Shown here in pieces: positions 1-11,419 of a stretch of 64,000 bases of DNA. This DNA comes from Limanda limanda (taxonomy: Eukaryota > Chordata > Actinopteri > Pleuronectiformes > Pleuronectidae). Both the position numbers and the translations under genes were made by a program. Under the pieces are notes generated by a model. The model saw nothing but the letters and a program-made list of their open reading frames with translations. It did not search any database and was not told the DNA's origin. The stretch's first letter is position 1; every line of letters begins with the position of its first letter. The stretch lies in assembly GCF_963576545.1 (NCBI RefSeq), contig NW_026870574.1, forward strand, positions 620,001-684,000, written 5' to 3'.

Positions 1-2374
1 TTTCAAGTCTCTCCGACCTTCACAAAAAAAGTTATTCAAGAATATCTCCTCAGATTTTGGGGAATTTCGTCGGACGACCCCTTCCAAAGGTCGTACAAGC
101 TCGGGGATGGTACCAATCGATCCGCAGGACCCAAATTAGTCCAGACGCAACCACTTTTCGAGTCTCTCCGACCTTCACAAAAAAAGTTATTCAAGAATAT
201 CTCCTCAGATTTTGGGGAATTTCGTCGGTCGACCCCTTCCGAAGGTCGTACAAGCTCGGGGATGGTACCAATCGATCCGCAGGACCCAAATTAGTCCAGA
301 CGCAACCACTTTTCAAGTCTCTCCGACCTTCACCAAAAAAGTTATTCAAGAATATCTCCTCAGATTTTGGGGAATTTCGTCGGTCGACCCCTTCCGAAGG
401 TCGTACAAGCTCGGGGATGGTCCCAATCGATCCGCAGGACCCAAATTAGTCCAGACGGAACCACTTTCCAAGTCTCTCCGACCTTCACCAAAAAAGTTAT
501 TCAAGAATATCTCCTCAGATTTGGGGGAATTTCGTCGGTCGACCCCTTCCAAAGGTCGTACAAGCTCGGGGATGGTACCAATCGATCCGCAGGACCCAAA
601 TTAGTCCAGACGCAACCACTTTCCAAGTCTCTCCGACCTTCACAAAAAAAGTTATTCAAGAATATCTCCTCAGATTTTGGGGAATTTCGTCGGTCGACCC
701 CTTCCGAAGGTCGTACAAGCTCGGGGATGGTACCAATCGATCCGCAGGACCCAAATTAGTCCAGACGCAACCACTGTCCAAGTCTCTCCGACCTTCACAA
801 AAAAAGTTATTCAAGAATATCTCCTCAGATTTTGGGGAATTTCGTCGGTCGACCCCTTCCGAAGGTCGTACAAGCTCGGGGATGGTACCAATCGATCCGC
901 AGGACCCAAATTAGTCCAGACGCAACCACTTTTCAAGTCTCTCCGACCTTCACAAAAAAAGTTATTCAGGAATATCTCCTCAGATTTTGGGGAATTTCGT
1001 CGGTCGACCCCTTCCGAAGGTCGTACAAGCTCGGGGATGGTACCAATCGATCCGCAGGACCCAAATTAGTCCAGACGCAACCACTTTTCAAGTCTCTCCG
1101 ACCTTCACCAAAAAAGTTATTCAAGAATATCTCCTCAGATTTTGGGGAATTTCGTCGGTCGACCCCTTCCGAAGGTCGTACAAGCTCGGGGATGGTACCA
1201 ATCGATCCGCAGGACCCAAATTAGTCCATACGCAACCACTTTCCAAGTCTCTCCGACCTTCACAAAAAAAGTTATTCAAGAATATCTCCTCAGATTTGGG
1301 GGAATTTCGTCGGTCGACCCCTTCCGAAGGTCGTACAAGCTCGGGGATGGTCCCAATCGATCCGCAGGACCCAAATTAGTCCAGACGGAACCACTTTCCA
1401 AGTCTCTCCGACCTTCACCAAAAAAGTTATTCAAGAATATCTCCTCAGATTTGGGGGAATTTCGTCGGTCGACCCCTTCCGAAGGTCGTACAAGCTCGGG
1501 GATGGTACCAATCGATCCGCAGGACCCAAATTAGTCCAGACGCAACCACTTTCCAAGTCTCTCCGACCTTCACAAAAAAAGTTATTCAAGAATATCTCCT
1601 CAGATTTTGGGGAATTTCGTCGGTCGACCCCTTCCGAAGGTCGTACAAGCTCGGGGATGGTACCAATCGATCCGCAGGACCCAAATTAGTTCAGACGCAA
1701 CCACTTTTCAAGTCTCTCCGACCTTCACAAAAAAAGTTATTCAAGAATATCTCCTCAGATTTTGGGGAATTTCGTCGGTCGACCCTTTCCGAAGGTCGTA
1801 CAAGCTCGGGGATGGTACCGATCGATGCGCATTGCCCCATTTAGTGGGAGTAGAGCCTATTTGCAAGTCTCTCCGACCTTCACAAAAAAAGTTATTCAAG
1901 AATATCTCCTCAGATTTGGGGGAATTTCGTCGGTCGACCCCTTCTGAAGGTCGTACAAGCTCGTGGATGGTACCAATCGATCCGCAGGACCCAAATTAGT
2001 CCAGACGGAACCACTTTCCAAGTCTCTCCGACCTTCACCAAAAAAGTTATTCAAGAATATCTCCTCAGATTTGGGGGAATTTCGTCGGTCGACCCCTTCC
2101 GAAGGTCGTACAAGCTCGGGGATGGTACCAATCGATCCGCAGGACCCAAATTAGTCCAGACGGAACCACTTTCCAAGTCTCTCCGACCTTCACCAAAAAA
2201 GTTATTCAAGAATATCTCCTCAGATTTGGGGGAATTTCGTCGGTCGACCCCTTCCGAAGGTCGTACAAGCTCGGGGAAGGTACCAATCGATCCGCAGGAC
2301 CCAAATTAGTCCAGACGGAACCACTTTCCAAGTCTCTCCGACCTTCACCAAAAACGTTATTCAAGAATATCTCC
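1..2374. repeat. 155-bp satellite array, segment 1
   Basis: Head-to-tail 155-bp monomers, about 15 copies, cut by the window start. Each monomer carries a run of A's followed by AGTTATTCAAGAATATCTCC, a SalI-type GTCGAC, GGTACC and ATCGAT. Two monomer types are visible. Type A has GATCCGCAGGACCCAAATTAG. Type B, for example near 1820-1866, has GATGCGCATTGCCCCATTTA in that place. Because 155 is not a multiple of 3, the reading frame rotates from monomer to monomer, which gives overlapping open frames of about 130 codons with no sign of coding. No gene or RNA is seen here. Confidence 0.95.
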
Positions 2375-2393
2375 TTCTCCTATGTGCTTTTAT
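2375..2393. other. 19-bp linker between satellite and telomere tract
   Basis: The sequence TTCTCCTATGTGCTTTTAT follows the satellite at the same phase (after AATATCTCC) in all four cassettes, at 2375, 4161, 7348 and 9152. This shows that the four cassettes share one origin. Confidence 0.7.
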
Positions 2394-2418
2394 CCCTAAC
2401 CCTAACCCTAACCCTAAC
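2394..2418 (+). repeat. Interstitial telomere tract (CCCTAA)4
   Basis: Four perfect CCCTAA units plus one C, the vertebrate telomere repeat read on its C-rich strand. It is the shortest of the four tracts in the satellite region. Confidence 0.97.
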
Positions 2419-2787
2419 GTGGCCTCACACAGAATAGATGTTCCCCACAGATAAACAGCTCTTTAGACACCAATCGTGATGGAGATTTCCAAGGTAAGTC
2501 GCTTGTTAGAATGACAGTAAAGCATCTCCTTGGGCCGTGCGGTGTATGGGGCACAGGAGTTGCCAGGCCGGGGGGGCCAAGGAGGCAGTGCTTTGGATAC
2601 ATCATACCAGGCTCCACTTCCTTCAACATGACAGGTAAGAGTGCAGAGAGGTGCCTAACCCTGACCTGAATCCATACACTAACCCTAACCAACCCTTCCC
2701 CATGCCTAAACCTAACCAGTATATCTCCGTCTGTCCGTCAGCACATGTGTTGACATTCCCCAAATCAGTCAATTTTACCATTTGCTC
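2419..2787. repeat. Non-satellite subtelomeric block, copy 1
   Basis: About 369 bp unrelated to the satellite, repeated after each telomere tract. Its second half holds degenerate telomeric motifs (CCTAACCCTGACC, ACTAACCCTAACCAACCC, CCTAAACCTAACC). No coding signal is convincing. The open frames of about 90 codons across it differ in their junctions with the satellite and resemble no family I know. The satellite resumes near 2788 at TTCGACCCCTTCCG with a diverged monomer. Confidence 0.85.
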
Positions 2788-4160
2788 GTTCGACCCCTTC
2801 CGAAAGTCGGAGAAGCTCAAGAATGGTACCGATCGATGCGCATTGCCCCATTTAGTGGGGGTAGAGCCTACTTGCAAGTCTCTCCGACCTTCACAAAAAA
2901 AGTTATTCAAGAATATCTCCTCAGATTTTGGGGAATTTCGACGGTCGACCCCTTCCGAAGGTCGTACAAGCTCGGGGATGGTACCAATCGATCCGCAGGA
3001 CCCAAATTAGTCCAGACGCAACCACTGTCCAAGTCTCTCCGACCTTCACAAAAAAAGTTATTCAAGAATATCTCCTCAGATTTTGGGGAATTTCGTCGGT
3101 CGACCCCTTCCGAAGGTCGTACAAGCTCGGGGATGGTCCCAATCGATCCGCAGGACCCAAATTAGTCCAGACGGAACCACTTTCCAAGTCTCTCCGACCT
3201 TCACCAAAAAAGTTATTCAAGAATATCTCCTCAGATTTGGGGGAATTTCGTCGGTCGACCCCTTCCGAAGGTCGTACAAGCTCGGGGATGGTACCAATCG
3301 ATCCGCAGGACCCAAATTAGTTCAGACGCAACCACTTTTCAAGTCTCTCCGACCTTCACAAAAAAAGTTATTCAAGAATATCTCCTCAGATTTTGGGGAA
3401 TTTCGTCGGTCGACCCCTTCCGAAGGTCGTACAAGCTCGGGGATGGTACCAATCGATCCGCAGGACCCAAATTAGTTCAGACGCAACCACTTTTCAAGTC
3501 TCTCCGACCTTCACAAAAAAAGTTATTCAAGAATATCTCCTCAGATTTTGGGGAATTTCGTCGGTCGACCCTTTCCGAAGGTCGTACAAGCTCGGGGATG
3601 GTACCGATCGATGCGCATTGCCCCATTTAGTGGGAGTAGAGCCTATTTGCAAGTCTCTCCGACCTTCACAAAAAAAGTTATTCAAGAATATCTCCTCAGA
3701 TTTGGGGGAATTTCGTCGGTCGACCCCTTCCGAAGGTCGTACAAGCTCGTGGATGGTACCAATCGATCCGCAGGACCCAAATTAGTCCAGACGGAACCAC
3801 TTTCCAAGTCTCTCCGACCTTCACCAAAAAAGTTATTCAAGAATATCTCCTCAGATTTGGGGGAATTTCGTCGGTCGACCCCTTCCGAAGGTCGTACAAG
3901 CTCGGGGATGGTACCAATCGATCCGCAGGACCCAAATTAGTCCAGACGGAACCACTTTCCAAGTCTCTCCGACCTTCACCAAAAAAGTTATTCAAGAATA
4001 TCTCCTCAGATTTGGGGGAATTTCGTCGGTCGACCCCTTCCGAAGGTCGTACAAGCTCGGGGAAGGTACCAATCGATCCGCAGGACCCAAATTAGTCCAG
4101 ACGGAACCACTTTCCAAGTCTCTCCGACCTTCACCAAAAACGTTATTCAAGAATATCTCC
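2788..4160. repeat. 155-bp satellite array, segment 2
   Basis: 1373 bp, about 8.9 monomers, starting with a diverged type B monomer (AAAGTCGGAGAAGCTCAAG). It has the same length as segment 4. Its right part (3393 onward) closely matches 1607 onward at an offset of 1786 bp. Confidence 0.93.
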
Positions 4161-4179
4161 TTCTCCTATGTGCTTTTAT

Positions 4180-4210
4180 CCCTAACCCTAACCCTAACCC
4201 TAACCCTAAC
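4180..4210 (+). repeat. Interstitial telomere tract (CCCTAA)5
   Basis: Five perfect CCCTAA units plus one C, preceded by the common 19-bp linker at 4161-4179. Confidence 0.97.
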
Positions 4211-4579
4211 GTGGCCTCACACAGAATAGATGTTCCCCACAGATAAACAGCTCTTTAGACACCAATCGTGATGGAGATTTCCAAGGTAAGTCGCTTGTTA
4301 GAATGACAGTAAAGCATCTCCTTGGGCCGTGCGGTGTATGGGGCACAGGAGTTGCCAGGCCGGGGGGGCCAAGGAGGCAGTGCTTTGGATACATCATACC
4401 AGGCTCCACTTCCTTCAACATGACAGGTAAGAGTGCAGAGAGGTGCCTAACCCTGACCTGAATCCATACACTAACCCTAACCAACCCTTCCCCATGCCTA
4501 AACCTAACCAGTATATCTCCGTCTGTCCGTCAGCACATGTGTTGACATTCCCCAAATCAGTCAATTTTACCATTTGCTC
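4211..4579. repeat. Non-satellite subtelomeric block, copy 2
   Basis: Near-identical to the block at 2419-2787 (offset 1792 bp). It contains the same degenerate telomeric motifs and no gene. Confidence 0.85.
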
Positions 4580-7347
4580 GTTCGACCCCTTCCGAAAGTC
4601 GGAGAAGCTCAAGGATGGTACCGATCGATGCGCATTGCCCCATTTAGTGGGGGTAGAGCCTACTTGCAAGTCTCTCCGACCTTCACAAAAAAAGTTATTC
4701 AAGAATATCTCCTCAGATTTTGGGGAATTTCGACGGTCGACCCCTTCCGAAGGTCGTACAAGCTCGGGGATGGTACCAATCGATCCGCAGGACCCAAATT
4801 AGTCCAGACGCAACCACTGTCCAAGTCTCTCCGACCTTCACAAAAAAAGTTATTCAAGAATATCTCCTCAGATTTTGGGGAATTTCGTCGGTCGACCCCT
4901 TCCGAAGGTCGTACAAGCTCGGGGATGGTACCAATCGATCCGCAGGACCCAAATTTGTCCAGACGCAACCACTTTTCAAGTCTCTCCGACCTTCACAAAA
5001 AAAGTTATTCAAGAATATCTCCTCAGATTTTGGGGAATTTCGTCGGTCGACCCCTTCCAAAGGTCGTACAAGCTCGGGGATGGTACCAATCGATCCGCAG
5101 GACCCAAATTAGTCCAGACGCAACCACTTTTCGAGTCTCTCCGACCTTCACAAAAAAAGTTATTCAAGAATATCTCCTCAGATTTTAGGGAATTTCGTCG
5201 GTCGACCCCTTCCGAAGGTCGTACAAGCTCGGGGATGGTACCAATCGATCCGCAGGACCCAAATTAGTCCAGACGCAACCACTTTTCAAGTCTCTCCGAC
5301 CTTCACCAAAAAAGTTATTCAAGAATATCTCCTCAGATTTTGGGGAATTTCGTCGGTCGACCCCTTCCGAAGGTCGTACAAGCTCGGGGATGGTCCCAAT
5401 CGATCCGCAGGACCCAAATTAGTCCAGACGGAACCACTTTCCAAGTCTCTCCGACCTTCACCAAAAAAGTTATTCAAGAATATCTCCTCAGATTTGGGGG
5501 AATTTCGTCGGTCGACCCCTTCCAAAGGTCGTACAAGCTCGGGGATGGTACCAATCGATCCGCAGGACCCAAATTAGTCCAGACGCAACCACTTTCCAAG
5601 TCTCTCCGACCTTCACAAAAAAAGTTATTCAAGAATATCTCCTCAGATTTTGGGGAATTTCGTCGGTCGACCCCTTCCGAAGGTCGTACAAGCTCGGGGA
5701 TGGTACCAATCGATCCGCAGGACCCAAATTAGTCCAGACGCAACCACTGTCCAAGTCTCTCCGACCTTCACAAAAAAAGTTATTCAAGAATATCTCCTCA
5801 GATTTTGGGGAATTTCGTCGGTCGACCCCTTCCGAAGGTCGTACAAGCTCGGGGATGGTACCAATCGATCCGCAGGACCCAAATTAGTCCAGACGCAACC
5901 ACTTTTCAAGTCTCTCCGACCTTCACAAAAAAAGTTATTCAGGAATATCTCCTCAGATTTTGGGGAATTTCGTCGGTCGACCCCTTCCGAAGGTCGTACA
6001 AGCTCGGGGATGGTACCAATCGATCCGCAGGACCCAAATTAGTCCAGACGCAACCACTTTTCAAGTCTCTCCGACCTTCACCAAAAAAGTTATTCAAGAA
6101 TATCTCCTCAGATTTTGGGGAATTTCGTCGGTCGACCCCTTCCGAAGGTCGTACAAGCTCGGGGATGGTACCAATCGATCCGCAGGACCCAAATTAGTCC
6201 ATACGCAACCACTTTCCAAGTCTCTCCGACCTTCACAAAAAAAGTTATTCAAGAATATCTCCTCAGATTTGGGGGAATTTCGTCGGTCGACCCCTTCCGA
6301 AGGTCGTACAAGCTCGGGGATGGTCCCAATCGATCCGCAGGACCCAAATTAGTCCAGACGGAACCACTTTCCAAGTCTCTCCGACCTTCACCAAAAAAGT
6401 TATTCAAGAATATCTCCTCAGATTTGGGGGAATTTCGTCGGTCGACCCCTTCCGAAGGTCGTACAAGCTCGGGGATGGTACCAATCGATCCGCAGGACCC
6501 AAATTAGTCCAGACGCAACCACTTTCCAAGTCTCTCCGACCTTCACAAAAAAAGTTATTCAAGAATATCTCCTCAGATTTTGGGGAATTTCGTCGGTCGA
6601 CCCCTTCCGAAGGTCGTACAAGCTCGGGGATGGTACCAATCGATCCGCAGGACCCAAATTAGTTCAGACGCAACCACTTTTCAAGTCTCTCCGACCTTCA
6701 CAAAAAAAGTTATTCAAGAATATCTCCTCAGATTTTGGGGAATTTCGTCGGTCGACCCTTTCCGAAGGTCGTACAAGCTCGGGGATGGTACCGATCGATG
6801 CGCATTGCCCCATTTAGAAGGGGTAGAGCCTATTTGCAAGTCTCTCCGACCTTCACAAAAAAGGTTATTCAAGAATATCTCCTCAGATTTGGGGGAATTT
6901 CGTCGGTCGACCCCTTCCGAAGGTCGTACAAGCTCGTGGATGGTACCAATCGATCCGCAGGACCCAAATTAGTCCAGACGGAACCACTTTCCAAGTCTCT
7001 CCGACCTTCACCAAAAAAGTTATTCAAGAATATCTCCTCAGATTTGGGGGAATTTCGTCGGTCGACCCCTTCCGAAGGTCGTACAAGCTCGGGGATGGTA
7101 CCAATCGATCCGCAGGACCCAAATTAGTCCAGACGGAACCACTTTCCAAGTCTCTCCGACCTTCACCAAAAAAGTTATTCAAGAATATCTCCTCAGATTT
7201 GGGGGAATTTCGTCGGTCGACCCCTTCCGAAGGTCGTACAAGCTCGGGGAAGGTACCAATCGATCCGCAGGACCCAAATTAGTCCAGACAGAACCACTTT
7301 CCAAGTCTCTCCGACCTTCACCAAAAACGTTATTCAAGAATATCTCC
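4580..7347. repeat. 155-bp satellite array, segment 3
   Basis: 2768 bp, exactly nine monomers longer than segments 2 and 4. The part from about 4974 to the end copies window positions 1-2374 at a constant offset of 4973 bp, including scattered single-base variants. One type B monomer near 6815 reads TTTAGAAGGGG instead of TTTAGTGGGAG. Confidence 0.94.
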
Positions 7348-7366
7348 TTCTCCTATGTGCTTTTAT

Positions 7367-7409
7367 CCCTAACCCTAACCCTAACCCTAACCCTAACCCT
7401 AACCCTAAC
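7367..7409 (+). repeat. Interstitial telomere tract (CCCTAA)7
   Basis: Seven perfect CCCTAA units plus one C, the longest C-strand tract in the window. The linker is at 7348-7366. Confidence 0.97.
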
Positions 7410-7778
7410 GTGGCCTCACACAGAATAGATGTTCCCCACAGATAAACAGCTCTTTAGACACCAATCGTGATGGAGATTTCCAAGGTAAGTCGCTTGTTAG
7501 AATGACAGTAAAGCATCTCCTTGGGCCGTGCGGTGTATGGGGCACAGGAGTTGCCAGGCCGGGGGGGCCAAGGAGGCAGTGCTTTGGATACATCATACCA
7601 GGCTCCACTTCCTTCAACATGACAGGTAAGAGTGCAGAGAGGTGCCTAACCCTGACCTGAATCCATACACTAACCCTAACCAACCCTTCCCCATGCCTAA
7701 ACCTAACCAGTATATCTCCGTCTGTCCGTCAGCACATGTGTTGACATTCCCCAAATCAGTCAATTTTACCATTTGCTC
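7410..7778. repeat. Non-satellite subtelomeric block, copy 3
   Basis: Near-identical to copies 1, 2 and 4 (offset 4991 bp from copy 1). No gene is seen. Confidence 0.85.
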
Positions 7779-9151
7779 GTTCGACCCCTTCCGAAAGTCG
7801 GAGAAGCTCAAAGATGGTACCGATCGATGCGCATTGCCCCATTTAGTGGGGGTAGAGCCTACTTGCAAGTCTCTCCGACCTTCACAAAAAAAGTTATTCA
7901 AGAATATCTCCTCAGATTTTGGGGAATTTCGACGGTCGACCCCTTCCGAAGGTCGTACAAGCTCGGGGATGGTACCAATCGATCCGCAGGACCCAAATTA
8001 GTCCAGACGCAACCACTGTCCAAGTCTCTCCGACCTTCACAAAAAAAGTTATTCAAGAATATCTCCTCAGATTTTGGGGAATTTCGTCGGTCGACCCCTT
8101 CCGAAGGTCGTACAAGCTCGGGGATGGTACCAATCGATCCGCAGGACCCAAATTAGTCCAGACGCAACCACTTTTCAAGTCTCTCCGACCTTCACAAAAA
8201 AAGTTATTCAAGAATATCTCCTCAGATTTTGGGGAATTTCGTCGGTCGACCCCTTCCGAAGGTCGTACAAGCTCGGGGATGGTACCAATCGATCCGCAGG
8301 ACCCAAATTAGTCCAGACGCAACCACTTTTCAAGTCTCTCCGACCTTCACAAAAAAAGTTATTCAAGAATATCTCCTCAGATTTTGGGGAATTTCGTCGG
8401 TCGACCCTTTCCGAAGGTCGTACAAGCTCGGGGATGGTACCGATCGATGCGCATTGCCCCATTTAGTGGGAGTAGAGCCTACTTGCAAGTCAATCCGACC
8501 TTCACAAAAAAAGTTATTCAAGAATATCTCCTCAGATTTGGGGGAATTTCGTCGGTCGACCCCTTCCGAAGGTCGTACAAGCTCGTGGATGGTACCAATC
8601 GATCCGCAGGACCCAAATTAGTCCAGACGGAACCACTATCCAAGTCTCTCCGACCTTCACCAAAAAAGTTATTCAAGAATATCTCCTCAGATTTTGGGGA
8701 ATTTCGTCGGTCGACCCCTTCCGAAGGTCGTACAAGCTCGGGGATGGTACCAATCGATCCGCAGGACCCAAATTAGTCCAGACGCAACCACTTTCCAAGT
8801 CTCTCCGACCTTCACAAAAAAAGTTATTCAAGAATATCTCTTCAGATTTTGGGGAATTTCGTCGGTCGACCCCTTCCGAAGGTCGTACAAGCTCGGGGAT
8901 GGTACCAATCGATCCGCAGGACCCAAATTAGTCCAGACGCAACCACTTTTCAAGTCTCTCCGACCTTCACAAAAAAAGTTATTCAAGAATATCTCCTCAG
9001 ATTTGGGGGAATTTCGTCGGTCGACCCCTTCCGAAGGTCGTACAAGCTCGTGGATGGTACCAATCGATCCGCAGGACCCAAATTAGTCCAGACGGAACCA
9101 CTTTCCAAGTCTCTCCGACCTTCACCAAAAAAGTTATTCAAGAATATCTCC
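7779..9151. repeat. 155-bp satellite array, segment 4
   Basis: 1373 bp, the same length as segment 2 but with a different order of monomer variants. One type B monomer has CAAGTCAATCCGACC in place of CAAGTCTCTCCGACC near 8487. Confidence 0.93.
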
Positions 9152-9170
9152 TTCTCCTATGTGCTTTTAT

Positions 9171-9201
9171 CCCTAACCCTAACCCTAACCCTAACCCTAA
9201 C
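9171..9201 (+). repeat. Interstitial telomere tract (CCCTAA)5
   Basis: Five perfect CCCTAA units plus one C, preceded by the linker at 9152-9170. Confidence 0.97.
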
Positions 9202-9570
9202 GTGGCCTCACACAGAATAGATGTTCCCCACAGATAAACAGCTCTTTAGACACCAATCGTGATGGAGATTTCCAAGGTAAGTCGCTTGTTAGAATGACAG
9301 TAAAGCATCTCCTTGGGCCGTGCGGTGTATGGGGCACAGGAGTTGCCAGGCCGGGGGGGCCAAGGAGGCAGTGCTTTGGATACATCATACCAGGCTCCAC
9401 TTCCTTCAACATGACAGGTAAGAGTGCAGAGAGGTGCCTAACCCTGACCTGAATCCATACACTAACCCTAACCAACCCTTCCCCATGCCTAAACCTAACC
9501 AGTATATCTCCGTCTGTCCGTCAGCACATGTGTTGACATTCCCCAAATCAGTCAATTTTACCATTTGCTC
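9202..9570. repeat. Non-satellite subtelomeric block, copy 4
   Basis: Fourth copy of the 369-bp block (offset 6783 bp from copy 1). The first monomer after it has CGATGTGCATTGCCTCATTT, a small variation of type B. Confidence 0.85.
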
Positions 9571-10400
9571 GTTCGACCCCTTCCGAAAGTCGGAGAAGCT
9601 CAAGGATGGTACCGATCGATGTGCATTGCCTCATTTAGTGGGGGTAGAGCCTACTTGCAAGTCTCTCCGACCTTCACAAAAAAAGTTATTCAAGAATATC
9701 TCCTCAGATTTTGGGGAATTTCGACGGTCGACCCCTTCCGAAGGTCGTACAAGCTCGGGGATGGTACCAATCGATCCGCAGGACCCAAATTAGTCCAGAC
9801 GCAACCACTGTCCAAGTCTCTCCGACCTTCACAAAAAAAGTTATTCAAGAATATCTCCTCAGATTTTGGGGAATTTCGTCGGTCGACCCCTTCCGAAGGT
9901 CGTACAAGCTCGGGGATGGTACCAATCGATCCGCAGGACCCAAATTAGTCCAGACGCAACCACTTTTCAAGTCTCTCCGACCTTCACAAAAAAAGTTATT
10001 CAAGAATATCTCCTCAGATTTTGGGGAATTTCGTCGGTCGACCCTTTCCGAAGGTCGTACAAGCTCGGGGATGGTACCGATCGATGCGCATTGCCCCATT
10101 TAGTGGGAGTAAAGCCTACTTGCAAGTCTCTCCGCCCTTCACAAAAAAAGTTATTCAAGAATATCTCCTCAGATTTGGGGGAATTTCGTCGGTCGACCCC
10201 TTCCGAAGGTCGTACAAGCTCGTGGATGGAACCAATCGATCCGCAGGACCCAAATTAGTCCAGACGGAACCACTTTCCAAGTCTCTCCGACCTTCACCAA
10301 AAAAGTTATTCAAGAATATCTCCTCAGATTTGGGGGAATTTCGTCGGTCGACCCCTTCCGAAGGTCGTACAAGCTCGGGGATGGTACCAATCGATCCGCA
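9571..10400. repeat. 155-bp satellite array, segment 5 (truncated)
   Basis: About 5.4 monomers. The array breaks off inside a type A monomer after GATCCGCA, where a TTAGGG tract starts. Confidence 0.93.
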
Positions 10401-10430
10401 GGGTTAGGGTTAGGGTTAGGGTTAGGGTTA
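10401..10430 (+). repeat. Interstitial telomere tract (TTAGGG)5 at the array junction
   Basis: Five tandem GGGTTA units, G-rich on the plus strand and so opposite in orientation to the four tracts in the satellite. It directly joins the broken satellite monomer to a broken U2-U5 unit. GG on the left and TTAG on the right could belong to either partner. Confidence 0.97.
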
Positions 10431-10580
10431 GCTCCTGCCCTGACTACTGTGATTGGCTTATAAGCCTGTTTAAGCGATAGATCCCTGAACCACTTACATT
10501 GGGTCCAAATAGCTGACTCTGGTTTCTCACCAAGTCAACCAGCAGGTCTTGAGTGTTTGCTTTTCTACAGGGTAAGAACA

Positions 10581-10769
10581 GAGTGCACCGTTCCCAGCGG
10601 CACTGCAATGCTAGGTCAATGCGTGGAGAGAAGGGAGCAAGCTCCACATTTCTGCTCCTCTTGCCAAAAATCTGCTTAATATGTAGTCCCCATATAGAGG
10701 ACATATCAGATATTAAACTGATAAGAACAGATACTACACTTGATCTTAGCCAAAAGGCCGAGAGGCGAT
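10581..10769 (-). ncRNA. RNU2: U2 snRNA, copy U2-1
   Basis: 189 nt. Differences seen from the array consensus: U6C in the 5' end (plus strand GAGAGGCGAT), a G.U-type stem IIa (plus strand CCCATATAGAGG) and GTCAATGCG for GTCGATGCG. The last variant is shared with U2-24, its duplicate. Confidence 0.92.
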
Positions 10770-10944
10770 AATCCCCAAGTGTTGGATGTCCACGCCAGGC
10801 TCTTGGCACAAATCTCACTTGATATGGTGCCACATTTGGAGGTGTGCATAACGATGGCTGCTGCTTATCACCTCCGCCCGAGCTCTCCTTTGTGGACGCT
10901 TGATTTCTGACCTAGACAGCTCTTTGACTTTTCACAATTTCAAA

Positions 10945-11060
10945 AGGCTCAGCCATGAAGCAAAGCCTGCCAAAAATATATTCAACTCATGTTTGTTCCT
11001 CTCCACGGAAGTCTTTAGTAAAAGGCGAAAGACTTGTGCGTTATGAAGAGAAACCAGAGT
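10945..11060 (-). ncRNA. RNU5: U5 snRNA, copy U5-1
   Basis: Consensus U5 with loop 1 GCCUUUUAC, an Sm site and the 3' hairpin. It is the leftmost U5 in the window. Confidence 0.92.
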
Positions 11061-11277
11061 CAGCATGGCCCTGTGTTGGAGAGCAGCGGTGGAGCCTCTC
11101 GGTCACATTCACCACCTTCACGGTAGGCCTTTTCTTTCCGCATGTCAGAGCCCAGTATGCAACATTCCCACCCTGCCCCCATCTGGCAACCAAAATTATA
11201 CACGTCTTTATTAGCTCCTGCCCTGACTAATGTGATTGGCTTTTAAGCCTGTTTAAGCGATAGATCCCTGAACCACT

Positions 11278-11419
11278 CTCATCTCACTTGATATGGTGCC
11301 ACATTTGGAGGTGTGCATAACGATGGCTGCTGCTTATCACCTCCGCCCGAGCTCTCCTTTGTGGACGCTTGATTTCTGACCTAGACAGCTCTTTGACTTT
11401 TCACAATTTCAAAAGCGCA
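11278..11419 (-). other. Rearranged unit lacking both U2 and U5
   Basis: Two deletions are seen. At 11277/11281 the sequence jumps from GAACCACT in the U2-U5 spacer to ATCTCACTTG in the U2 promoter, with the extra bases CTC. This removes all of U2. At 11415/11420 it jumps from CAAAAG at the U5 3' end to CACATTCACC in the U5 promoter, with the extra bases CGCA. This removes all of U5. Most of the U2 promoter region and the distal U5 promoter remain. The identical structure at 34764-34905 shows that it predates the 23.5-kb duplication. Confidence 0.9.

Noticed and set aside
2414..2910. Open frames of 92-119 codons across the telomere tract and the 369-bp block
   Set aside because: They run through telomere repeats and satellite junctions and match no known family. 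Conservation between the four copies is explained by recent duplication.
57..10258. Many overlapping plus-strand frames of about 130 codons in the satellite
   Set aside because: They are copies of the same 155-bp monomer read in rotating frames. They overlap each other, share the same stop context, and vary without regard to codon position.
1..10400. CRISPR-like array
   Set aside because: The repeats are 155 bp long, head to tail, with no unique spacers, in a vertebrate-type genome.
10401..10430. True chromosome end (terminal telomere)
   Set aside because: Only five TTAGGG units are present, and tens of kilobases of sequence continue on both sides.
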